Positions 1-4,621 of a DNA stretch of 5,562 nucleotides are shown one piece after another (positions within the stretch are counted from its first letter, which is position 1; each line of letters opens with the position of its first letter). Below the pieces are notes generated by a model. It was given only the letters and a program-made list of their open reading frames with translations. It searched no databases and was not told the DNA's origin. The position numbers were made by a program, and so were the translations under genes. The stretch lies in NCBI GenBank assembly GCA_034659475.1, contig JAYEHK010000032.1, positions 1-5,562 of the forward strand, read 5' to 3'. This DNA comes from JAYEHK01 sp034659475. Lineage in GTDB: Bacteria > Bacillota > Syntrophomonadia > Syntrophomonadales > Syntrophomonadaceae.

Positions 1-143
1 TCCATATAGTATATAAGGTAAGGAAAGTATCTTTTCATCTGTGATCATCTATAATTGTATGATGGTGTACGATTATCCTGCCGTCATTTTTTGAGACGTA
101 TATTTTGCTTTTTCAATCGCCCATGGTTTTTGAATAGGATACT

Positions 144-272
144 GTGAAAGCGACAACCTACTCATCAATACCTTTCGATCCTTTCGAAGCTGCCATGTCC
201 GACGAGGAATGGGAGAGTTCCCTTGATCGAACAGCAAGACAAATTTCAGGTGACTCGAGGGCATTCAAATGA
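144..272 (+). CDS. small antitoxin-like ORF upstream of vapC remnant
   Basis: This 42-codon ORF starts with GTG and ends in TGA, and its last codons overlap the next start as ATGA (269-272), an arrangement typical of type II antitoxin-toxin pairs. AGGA at 136-139 lies close before the GTG. A stop codon (TAG, 135-137) precedes it in frame, so no longer start is available. The product is acidic and polar, reading PFDPFEAAMSDEEWESSLD in its middle and ending SGDSRAFK, as expected for the C-terminal, toxin-binding part of an antitoxin. I do not recognise the family, and no DNA-binding fold is visible. The N-terminal DNA-binding part may have been lost, since nothing coding is seen in 1-143. The antitoxin assignment rests on position and overlap, not on sequence. 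Confidence 0.45.
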   Translation: MKATTYSSIPFDPFEAAMSDEEWESSLDRTARQISGDSRAFK

Positions 273-557
273 ACCTTGTAATACTCGACACACATGTGTG
301 GATTTGGTGGATAAATCAAGACGAGAAATTGCCACTCTCATTCCATGAGCGTATTACTATAACCAATTTCGCATGACTTCATACCATCTTTTAATTATTT
401 AAGGTAGAAATGTATGAGGTCATATGAAATGCACTATAATTCCAGACGTGCTGCCATTTCAGCCGTGTCCGTCTACGAATTGATTCAGGTTGTGAGACGA
501 GGCCGCCTGTCTTTGACGATTGAAGTCAATGAATGGCTGCATATGGCGATAGTTTGA
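269..557 (+). pseudogene. vapC: vapC-like PIN-domain toxin, interrupted and C-terminally truncated
   Basis: The first frame (269-376) reads MNLVILDTHVWIWWINQDEK, the N-terminal strand and first catalytic Asp of VapC-type PIN ribonucleases. It hits TGA at 374-376. A second frame (about 429-557) reads AAISAVSVYELIQVVRRGRL, the next conserved PIN block with its acidic residue (the E of VYEL), and stops at 555-557. Removing the 61-nt palindrome at 368-428 joins the two frames and gives the usual spacing between the LS and ISA blocks. GAGGG at 257-261 is a good ribosome binding site. The later part of the PIN domain, including the last acidic residues, is absent, because unrelated membrane-protein sequence follows at once. 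Intact family members are about 130 residues; here about 65 remain. It is almost certainly inactive. Confidence 0.8.
368..428. repeat. 61-nt imperfect palindrome inserted in vapC
   Basis: The left arm 368-384 (TTCGCATGACTTCATAC) matches the reverse complement of the right arm 412-428 (GTATGAGGTCATATGAA) at 14 of 17 positions. The AT-rich centre (385-411) holds TTAATTATTTAAGG. The left arm contains the TGA that ends the first vapC frame. Its length is 1 modulo 3, so excising it exactly restores the PIN frame. It looks like a very small mobile or repetitive element, but no second copy is in this window and no clear target duplication is seen beyond AAT/AT at the edges. Confidence 0.6.
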
Positions 558-1065
558 CCGGGTTTTTAATGCTTGCCATATCTATAAACTTTGTGATTCT
601 CGAGTTTTTTGATCAGAAAAGTTCTTATAGAGCAGCCCACAGCCTGGTCGGAATTATATTACTTATGGGATTCGTTTATACATTTTCATGTAATAAACAT
701 TCCCGTGCAAAATTAATCTCGCTACTTCTAATTTCACTGATTCCCTGCTATCTCGGAACCGTGTTTTCTGATTTGGATATTTCATTACTCGGTATCGGCG
801 GTCATAGAAATCCCATATTTCATAGCGGTATTTTGTTTTTCATATTTCTGATGGTAACAAAAAAGTCAGATTCATACATGGTTTCAGCGTTGGTGTCAGC
901 ATTTGGAGTCGGTCTGGGTCACATCTGTTTTGGGACATGTTTGACAAAGAAGACGTTCGCTGGATTCCCGGAGGTACTTTAAACACAGTTTGGCTTGGTG
1001 TTAACGGTTTGTTGTGCATTTTGAGCGCAAAGATAAATTTGTCACACCGAATCAAAAAAATATAA
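533..1065 (+). pseudogene. small membrane protein with HRNxxFHS motif, split by a frameshift
   Basis: The main frame runs 533-982 (149 aa). Hydrophobic segments lie near residues 12-26, 38-53, 61-78, 97-108 and 115-130. Residues 79-98 read SDLDISLLGIGGHRNPIFHS, with Asp80, Asp82, His91 and His97 resembling the metal-site pattern of YdjM/DUF457-type membrane hydrolase-like proteins. At 929-934 (TTT GGG inside a TTTT run) the frame changes to -1. From 931 the -1 frame continues WDMFDKEDVRWIPGGTLNTV to a stop at 1063-1065, with a further hydrophobic segment. That continuation looks like the genuine C-terminus, while the tail in the main frame (GTCLTKK...) does not. The start is uncertain: ATG 533 overlaps the vapC remnant, and ATG 569 may be the better one, though neither has a strong ribosome binding site. 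Function is not known. Confidence 0.6.
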
Positions 1066-1120
1066 AAACATTGATATAAATACCAGTGATATTGGAAAGG
1101 CAGATCCTTTTATCATTTTG

Positions 1121-1149
1121 TTGACAAAAATATTTTTTTTCCATAAAAA
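1121..1149 (+). promoter_or_regulatory. sigma70-type promoter of tRNA-Leu
   Basis: A perfect -35 box TTGACA lies at 1121-1126. After 17 bp comes a TAAAAA -10-like box at 1144-1149. The predicted transcript start, near 1156, is about 15 nt before the tRNA. Confidence 0.6.
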
Positions 1150-1170
1150 GTGTTTACTAATTTGTCTGAT

Positions 1171-1258
1171 GCCGGAGTGGTGGAATTGGTAGACGCAGAG
1201 GACTCAAAATCCTCCGGGCTTTAAGCCCTTGAGAGTTCAAGTCTCTCATCCGGCACCA
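1171..1258 (+). tRNA. tRNA-Leu (anticodon CAA, reads UUG), CCA encoded
   Basis: This is a class II tRNA of 88 nt. The acceptor strand GCCGGAG (1171-1177) pairs with ATCCGGC (1248-1254), followed by ACCA. The D arm holds the ATTGGTAGA loop. The anticodon stem GAGGA/TCCTC (1198-1202 and 1210-1214) encloses the loop CTCAAAA with CAA at 1205-1207. The long variable arm is GGGCT/AGCCC, and the T arm is GAGAG-TTCAAGT-CTCTC (1231-1247). The seventh acceptor pair is G against A rather than a Watson-Crick pair. I see no strong terminator behind it, and no repeat of its 3' end elsewhere in the window that would mark an integrated element. Confidence 0.96.
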
Positions 1259-1428
1259 CAATTGTTTATTTTTCCCTGCTGTGTGTCATTCCAGAAGCCC
1301 CCGCTATGCCCTGCTATTTCAGCTGTAGTTGCAATATAGACAAGTTTTGTGAATCATCCAAAAATGCAGACCTGGTTTTGATTTTACTATTTCAAGATAA
1401 AAATATCAAAAACTGAGTTGAGGAAATC

Positions 1429-1644
1429 ATGATAAAATCTCTATTAATTCGTAATTTCCGTATTTTTAAGGAAAGAGAAATAAAAAAATTAAGCCAAGTA
1501 AATTTATTTGTCGGTAAAAATAATTCAGGAAAAAGCTGCCTGATTGAAGCTTTGCAGATATATGCGACCAAAGGGAATCCTAAGGATTTATATGAAATAT
1601 ATCTGTTTCCAGAAGGGCATCCAGTGAACTGCGAAGCAGCTTGA
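1429..1644 (+). pseudogene. OLD/AAA-type ATPase, N-terminal fragment
   Basis: AGGAAA at 1421-1426 precedes a clean ATG. The product begins MIKSLLIRNFRIFKEREIKK and carries a Walker A motif, GKNNSGKS, near residues 29-36, followed by LIEALQIYAT. This is the standard start of AAA_15/AAA_21 (OLD-like) ATP-binding proteins, which are usually about 350-500 aa and often belong to phage-defence or overcoming-lysogenization-type systems. Here the frame ends after 71 codons. No Walker B or signature motif follows, because the minus-strand HTH gene begins just downstream. Family-like sequence seems to end near residue 58 (DLYEI). The fragment is unlikely to hydrolyse ATP in a useful way. Confidence 0.75.
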
Positions 1645-1672
1645 ACCGATCATTTTTCGTTCCGGAATCAAA

Positions 1673-2002
1673 TTATCCCGGGTTATAGGCAAGTCTCAAT
1701 TTTGCATCATGGTGCCGTTTGGGTCGAACAACTATATCAACATCCTGATCCAGAGCCCGGAGGAAGGAAAACAGCCTTTCGATTGAAAATTCTTCAAGCC
1801 GGCCATTCCTCAGGGCTGAAATTTTAGGCTGACTCACTCCCAGAATATCCCCTGCTCTTTTTTGGGTCAGCCCCCGGCTTTCGATAATATCATAAATCAT
1901 GGATGCAATCCGGGCCTTGGCTAAACTCTCATCTGGATTGGGCAGCCCCATGTCCTTAAAAATATTTTCTGAGCCTTTAACGGCCCGTGCGTCTTCTCCC
2001 AT
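1673..2002 (-). CDS. HTH (XRE/HTH_37-type) antitoxin
   Basis: This 109-aa protein is the antitoxin half of a two-gene operon. It contains a Cro/C1-type helix-turn-helix at about residues 43-67 (LTQKRAGDILGVSQPKISAL). The family usually pairs with Gp49/RelE-like toxins (COG5606 with COG4679): the N-terminal part binds the toxin and the HTH represses the operon. Its start codon follows the toxin stop by 1 nt. A perfect AGGAGG (plus-strand 2009-2014), lying in the last codons of the toxin gene, is placed 6 nt before the ATG and points to translational coupling. The tail RHHDAKLRLAYNPG is basic and could be partly non-native. The gene appears intact. Confidence 0.88.
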   Translation of the reverse strand: MGEDARAVKGSENIFKDMGLPNPDESLAKARIASMIYDIIESRGLTQKRAGDILGVSQPKISALRNGRLEEFSIERLFSFLRALDQDVDIVVRPKRHHDAKLRLAYNPG

Positions 2003-2003
2003 T

Positions 2004-2357
2004 TTATTCCTCCTTTGCCAGGTCCATTGCCTGTTTAAGCCTGGCCCTGATCGTATTTATATCGGGCATGGGGGTCTTAATCCCTGACTTGGATTTCTTT
2101 TTAAAAGTATGGAACACATAGATGCATTTTCCAATTTTTACCGCATAGACCGCCCGGTATGTATCTGTATGGTACGGTGCCATAATTTCAAGAACACCTT
2201 TGAATCCCTTCAGAGGTTTTGCCCTGTGGTGCTTTTTCCCTTCCTGGGCCCGGTGAAGTGCAAAACCAACTTCATGTTTCACTTCATCGGGAAACTCTTT
2301 CAAATCTTCCAGTGACGATCCTACCCAGACCAGCTCTTTTATCTCATCAGTTTTCAT
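2004..2357 (-). CDS. Gp49/RelE-like toxin (DUF891/HigB type)
   Basis: The 117-aa product matches the phage-derived Gp49-like (DUF891, COG4679) branch of the RelE/HigB superfamily, ribosome-dependent mRNA interferases. Diagnostic stretches are KPLKGFKGVLEIMAPYHTDT (about 48-67), then YRAVYAVKIGKCIYVFHTF (67-85), then KKKSKSGIKTP (86-96), with basic residues Arg68, Lys86-88 and Arg104/Arg106 where RelE-type enzymes place catalytic or RNA-contacting side chains. Length is normal for the family. It is the first gene of an operon with the HTH antitoxin 1 nt downstream; toxin-first order is usual for HigBA-type pairs. The ATG has only a weak ribosome binding site, which fits low toxin synthesis. 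No disruption is seen. Confidence 0.88.
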   Translation of the reverse strand: MKTDEIKELVWVGSSLEDLKEFPDEVKHEVGFALHRAQEGKKHHRAKPLKGFKGVLEIMAPYHTDTYRAVYAVKIGKCIYVFHTFKKKSKSGIKTPMPDINTIRARLKQAMDLAKEE

Positions 2358-2362
2358 GTTTT

Positions 2363-2393
2363 ATTTATGCCATATCTAAGATATTTTATTCAA
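2363..2393 (-). promoter_or_regulatory. promoter with palindromic operator of the Gp49/HTH operon
   Basis: On the minus strand, TTGAAT (plus 2388-2393) and CATAAA (plus 2364-2369) are -35 and -10 candidates 18 bp apart. Between them is the perfect inverted repeat ATATCT-A-AGATAT (plus 2372-2384). A dyad in the spacer is the expected place for binding by the HTH antitoxin, giving autorepression. The predicted start of transcription falls close to the toxin ATG, so the leader would be very short. Confidence 0.5.
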
Positions 2394-2532
2394 GGTTAAT
2401 TTCACCAGGCCTCCATAAAATATGTACCTCATCGGCAATGGGTGTTCAGTATCCCCAAAGGGCTTCGGATCTATTTCCTTAGGGAATCCAAGGGCAGGCG
2501 AGAGAGGCTTATGCTCAGTTTATAAAAAATCC
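2394..2532. other. gap between two TA operons, no gene seen
   Basis: The segment lies upstream of the Gp49 operon and downstream of the nucleotidyltransferase gene, both on the minus strand. A short plus-strand frame from ATG 2422 has no ribosome binding site and no recognisable motif, and its end lies antisense to the nucleotidyltransferase gene. I see no convincing terminator. Confidence 0.4.
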
Positions 2533-3273
2533 TTAAAAGGGTTCCATTGATGCTACGAAATCAAAAATAATAGACGTTAAATCTGAACAATGTTTTTTAA
2601 CAGTATTCCAATCGTGCCATTTAGGAACCAGATTTTTATATTCGGATAAATTGGTTCCCTCCAAATCATAAGGCATGGCATTAGCAAGCTGGGCTATTAA
2701 TTGTTGAAGTGGGGATTCTCCATTTGTCTGTTGATAAAATCTGTCAAAAGATTGTAAAGCGGCGCAAACCTTTTCATTTCCTAAATGATCTGCAAGAGCA
2801 ACAAAATCAAGATAATCCCTGGTTGCATTTCGGTTAAGAATTAAAATCCCTTTAATTCTAAGAATTTCTTTATCTGTTGGAACCGTGACAAGCTGACCAT
2901 AACATTCCTTTTGAGTCTTTTCTAAAGGTTCTTTTCGAATGAGTTGCCGGACACCGGTTTCTACTCCATCAAGACTGCCCAGTATAAGAACTGGCCTTTT
3001 AGTTCGAGCTGTTTGCCATCCAGCAACAGATTCCAGTTGTGCCAATACTTTATCAAAATGTTCGCTTAAATCTGTTAACACATGATCTGCATCACAGGAA
3101 AGTCTGTGATCTGCATAAATACTTGATGCTGTCCCTCCTACTAAAACAGCTTCAGGTAAAAATTGTTGGAGTCGTGCAGCAGAGCTTAATACGTCTTCCC
3201 ATTCAGGCAATTCTTCATTTTTTTTCAATGTAATGATTCCAAAAGTGATATCGTTGAGAGTAGGGATCATCAA
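2533..3273 (-). CDS. AbiEii-like nucleotidyltransferase (toxin-type)
   Basis: The product (246 aa from the TTG at 3273) shows the nucleotidyltransferase-fold signature VLVGGTASSIYADHRLSCDAD: Gly46-Gly47 followed by Asp61 and Asp63, the likely metal-binding pair. Downstream, PTDKEILRIKGILILNRNATRDYLDF (two overlapping blocks, residues 132-157) matches the conserved Lys141, Arg152-Asp153 and Asp156 region of AbiEii/AbiGii-type proteins. Known members use nucleotides to modify or inhibit a cellular target and act as toxins or abortive-infection effectors. The true start is uncertain: TTG 3273, ATG 3270 or TTG 3228 are possible. The first two overlap the upstream gene by more than 50 nt, and the last by 14 nt. 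The catalytic motifs appear intact, so the protein may be active. Confidence 0.8.
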   Translation of the reverse strand: MMIPTLNDITFGIITLKKNEELPEWEDVLSSAARLQQFLPEAVLVGGTASSIYADHRLSCDADHVLTDLSEHFDKVLAQLESVAGWQTARTKRPVLILGSLDGVETGVRQLIRKEPLEKTQKECYGQLVTVPTDKEILRIKGILILNRNATRDYLDFVALADHLGNEKVCAALQSFDRFYQQTNGESPLQQLIAQLANAMPYDLEGTNLSEYKNLVPKWHDWNTVKKHCSDLTSIIFDFVASMEPF

Positions 3274-3430
3274 TATATTGATGGCAGATACGTTTTATTT
3301 TTTCGGCTAACAATGGATCTGATAATAACGCATTCCGTAGATCAACCCAGTCTCTCCATTTACCAGTGGCTATAATATTATCAATAGCAGCCAGGGTGTA
3401 ACCTTGGTGTGTTAGGTGCCTGTGCAGCAT
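3215..3430 (-). CDS. 71-aa helical partner of the nucleotidyltransferase, candidate antitoxin
   Basis: The ORF starts at ATG 3430 with AAGGT about 9 nt upstream and ends in TGA (3215-3217) inside the nucleotidyltransferase reading frame, so the two genes are translationally linked. The product is rich in predicted helix and ends in a conserved-looking block, DPYSQRYHFWNHYIEKK (residues 55-71), with a central GKWRDWVDLRNALLSDP. I recall similar small proteins beside AbiEii-like nucleotidyltransferases, but I cannot name a family. It lacks an obvious DNA-binding motif and does not resemble AbiEi. The antitoxin role is inferred from size, order and overlap. Confidence 0.65.
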   Translation of the reverse strand: MLHRHLTHQGYTLAAIDNIIATGKWRDWVDLRNALLSDPLLAEKIKRICHQYIDDPYSQRYHFWNHYIEKK

Positions 3431-3621
3431 TTTTGTTTACCTTATTATTCAATACATTCTTTCGGTATTATGAAATACCATCAGATATACATGCATGTTG
3501 AACACGCGATGTCTGCCGATTCTAATATCTGTATTTTTTCCCGTAAGGCCTCAATTATACCACAAGACCAATGGTATGATCAAGGTATACCTTATTCGCA
3601 AAGGCATACAAATTCAGACTT
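3431..3621. promoter_or_regulatory. upstream region of the nucleotidyltransferase operon with GGTAT/ATACC palindromes
   Basis: There is no gene here. Three inverted repeats share the half-site GGTAT: GGTATT-ATGA-AATACC at 3464-3479 (34 bp from the 71-aa ORF), ATACCA-N9-TGGTAT at 3557-3577, and the perfect 12-bp palindrome AAGGTATACCTT at 3582-3593. A further perfect palindrome, ACATGCATGT, is at 3489-3498. On the minus strand the first dyad contains CATAAT, a possible -10 box. The cluster may be operator sites for a regulator, but no -35 box is clear. Confidence 0.35.
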
Positions 3622-3744
3622 TTATTGATAATCATTGTAATCAGCATCAACGGTGTTGCCGTTTTCAAACCGGAAGAAAACACGCCAGTTACCCGAGACA
3701 TCAATTGCCCGGAACCCCTGACGTTCCCCTTTAGTTGTTCCTGA
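3622..3744 (-). pseudogene. higB: higB toxin, C-terminal fragment
   Basis: On the minus strand an open frame reads KGERQGFRAIDVSGNWRVFF and then RFENGNTVDADYNDYQ before TAA (3622-3624). This is the C-terminal third of a HigB/RelE killer protein, where the family shows LKG(D/E)..G.WSI.VNGNWRV.FRFE(N/D)G...DVDY.DYH. The preceding stop at 3745-3747 and lack of a start show it is only a fragment of about 37 residues. No higA follows it. The intact higA on the same strand lies upstream of it, the reverse of normal higBA order. It could be the lost end of the higB whose first codons precede that higA, or part of a second module. Confidence 0.75.
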
Positions 3745-3779
3745 TTAAAATCTTGATTAAACTGGCTCGAATATGATAC

Positions 3780-3892
3780 CAGATTTTATACATTTGTGAA
3801 TATTATGGTTGGGTTTGTCTGAACCTGAGCATTAATACCATTATTGCTCTCTTTTCAGAGAGGCTTTTTTGATAAAGACTGGCCTGACCCTG
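3780..3892. repeat. 113-bp direct repeat, left copy
   Basis: This copy runs from CAGATTTTATACATTTGTG to GACCCTG. It matches 4397-4435 plus 4549-4621 at roughly 100 of 113 positions, with one gap. It is uninterrupted, so it shows the empty form of the site that carries an insertion in the right copy. It contains a hairpin with a T run (3846-3870). No long ORF or terminal inverted repeats are evident. Confidence 0.8.
3846..3870 (+). terminator. terminator-like hairpin in left repeat copy
   Basis: CTCTCT (3847-3852) and AGAGAG (3857-3862) form a stem around TTTC, extended by G3846-C3864 past a bulge, followed by six T residues (3865-3870). It would stop plus-strand transcription, yet no plus-strand gene precedes it. 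The right copy has a one-base-shorter stem and a broken T run. Confidence 0.45.
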
Positions 3893-3923
3893 AAATGACA
3901 CTTTGTTTTTATTCCGCTGCATT

Positions 3924-4205
3924 TCATGCAAATGCCTTGACCTTGATTTCTCCCTTTTTTTGCATGACCTGCCAAAGGTCATACTGGCTTTGCTGAATCA
4001 ACCAGCTTTCTGCGCTCCCCCCAAAGGCTTTTGATAGCCGGACTGCCATTTCAGGGGAAATTCCGAATCGACCATTTATCAGGGCGGACAGGGTTTTTCT
4101 GGAAACTCCAAGTCCTTTGGCTGCTTCAGTCACCGTTAATCCTAACGGTTCGATACACAGTTCCTTAATCACTTCGCCCGGGTGTGGAGGGTTATGCATA
4201 ACCAT
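3924..4205 (-). CDS. higA: HigA-family antitoxin, orphaned from its toxin
   Basis: The 93-aa product begins MVMHNPPHPGEVIKE and has an XRE-type helix-turn-helix at about residues 24-46 (VTEAAKGLGVSRKTLSALIN). It continues GISPEMAVRLSKAFGGSAES, then WLIQQSQYDLWQ, a full match in layout and length to HigA/VapI antitoxins. These bind HigB and repress their own operon. The start is ATG 4205 or 4199. AAGGGG, lying in the preceding higB codons, is 7 nt before ATG 4205. Normally higB ends just before higA; here only about 11 higB codons remain, so HigA lacks an adjacent functional toxin. It could neutralise a related HigB elsewhere or persist as a repressor. Confidence 0.9.
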   Translation of the reverse strand: MVMHNPPHPGEVIKELCIEPLGLTVTEAAKGLGVSRKTLSALINGRFGISPEMAVRLSKAFGGSAESWLIQQSQYDLWQVMQKKGEIKVKAFA

Positions 4206-4239
4206 TTTTAAGCCCCTTGTGTTTGAATTTTTTAATCAT
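4192..4239 (-). pseudogene. higB: higB toxin, N-terminal fragment fused to higA start
   Basis: On the minus strand, ATG 4239 opens a short frame encoding MIKKFKHKGLKNGYA followed by TAA. The first eleven residues match the usual HigB start (MI..F.HKGLK.F). The remaining codons are the higA start region read out of frame. The rest of higB, about 80 residues, is missing at this point, as if a deletion had joined codon 11 to the base before the higA ATG. Confidence 0.65.
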
Positions 4240-4244
4240 GATTT

Positions 4245-4273
4245 AATGTAACCTGTCTATATCCGGGTGTCAA
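4245..4273 (-). promoter_or_regulatory. higBA-type promoter, now driving higA
   Basis: On the minus strand a perfect -35 TTGACA (plus 4268-4273) and a -10-like TACATT (plus 4245-4250) are 17 bp apart. Transcription should begin near 4238, at the old higB ATG. The palindrome AATCATGATT (4234-4243) spans the start site and is a plausible HigA operator. Confidence 0.65.
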
Positions 4274-4328
4274 TAACATTTCACAAATTTTGTGTGTATC
4301 AAGATCAACAATAATCATCCAACACTTG

Positions 4329-4379
4329 AAAACTCAAAAACAGATATTGTTTGAGATACCAATTCTGTCTTTGAGTTTT
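4329..4379. other. long stem-loop between higA and the right repeat copy
   Basis: The arms AAAACTCAAAAACAGA (4329-4344) and TCTGTCTTTGAGTTTT (4364-4379) pair at 15 of 16 positions. After one bulged base, ATTG (4346-4349) pairs with CAAT (4360-4363), leaving a loop of about 10 nt. T residues follow on the plus strand (to 4380). It could be a terminator in either direction or a structured element, but no gene feeds into it from the plus strand. Confidence 0.55.
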
Positions 4380-4396
4380 TAAATAGCCAGTGGAAG

Positions 4397-4621
4397 CAGA
4401 TTTATACATTTGTGAATATTATGGTTGATTTTGGCAGCCCTGAGTGATAAATGCAAGTATGTGAAACTATGAAAGTATAATTATGAAAGTATGAAAGTAT
4501 AATAAGGTGAGCACTGAAGTGTATCGTTTTCACCTTATACTTTTTGGCTGAACCTGAGCATTAATACCATTATTGCTCTCATTTCAGAGAGGCTGTTTTG
4601 ATAAAAATCTGCTTAACCCTG
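4397..4621. repeat. 113-bp direct repeat, right copy, interrupted
   Basis: The two halves, 4397-4435 and 4549-4621, match the left copy at 3780-3892 in the same order and orientation. The right edge (ACCCTG) adjoins the kinase fragment directly, as the left copy's edge adjoins the higA 3' region. The segment between the halves is an insertion (4436-4548). The most divergent stretch is the last 16 bases before ACCCTG. Confidence 0.8.
4436..4548. mobile_element. 106-bp non-coding insertion with 7-bp duplication
   Basis: TTTTGGC occurs at 4429-4435 and again at 4542-4548, and the left repeat copy shows the uninterrupted site, so about 106 bp were inserted with a 7-bp duplication. The insert contains three copies of ATGAAAGTAT (4469-4478, 4483-4492, 4491-4500). 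It also has a stem-loop in which AAGGTGA (4504-4510) pairs with TCACCTT (4530-4536), extended by AAAGTAT/ATACTTT, with an inner CACT/AGTG hairpin. It has no ORF, and terminal inverted repeats are not obvious. It may be a non-autonomous element or a remnant. Confidence 0.55.

Noticed and set aside
73..264. Minus-strand ORF of 63 codons
   Set aside because: It is antisense to the antitoxin-like ORF that overlaps vapC, and shows no motif or ribosome binding site.
929..937. Programmed -1 frameshift in the membrane-protein gene
   Set aside because: TTTTGGG is not a proper X-XXY-YYZ heptamer, since the GGG codon would have to shift to TGG, and no clear downstream stimulator was seen. A mutation is the simpler reading.
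840..1055. Minus-strand ORF of 71 codons over the end of the membrane-protein gene
   Set aside because: It is a shadow of the plus-strand gene, which has clear hydrophobic segments and a recognisable motif.
1231..1258. The 3' end of the tRNA as an att site of an integrated island
   Set aside because: I found no second copy of this sequence in the window and no integrase gene.
1899..2482. Three plus-strand ORFs across the Gp49/HTH operon
   Set aside because: The minus-strand genes have strong family matches and translational coupling. The plus-strand frames have no motifs.
2422..2550. Plus-strand frame beginning MYLIGNG as a small gene
   Set aside because: It has no ribosome binding site, and its end is antisense to the 3' end of the nucleotidyltransferase gene.
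3416..3734. Plus-strand ORFs of 70 and 79 codons
   Set aside because: They have no ribosome binding site or motif, and their ends lie antisense to the higB fragment.
3780..4621. The 113-bp repeats as integron attC sites around TA cassettes
   Set aside because: GTTGGGT and GCTTAAC occur in single copies only, in the wrong order for attC, and are not conserved between the two repeats.
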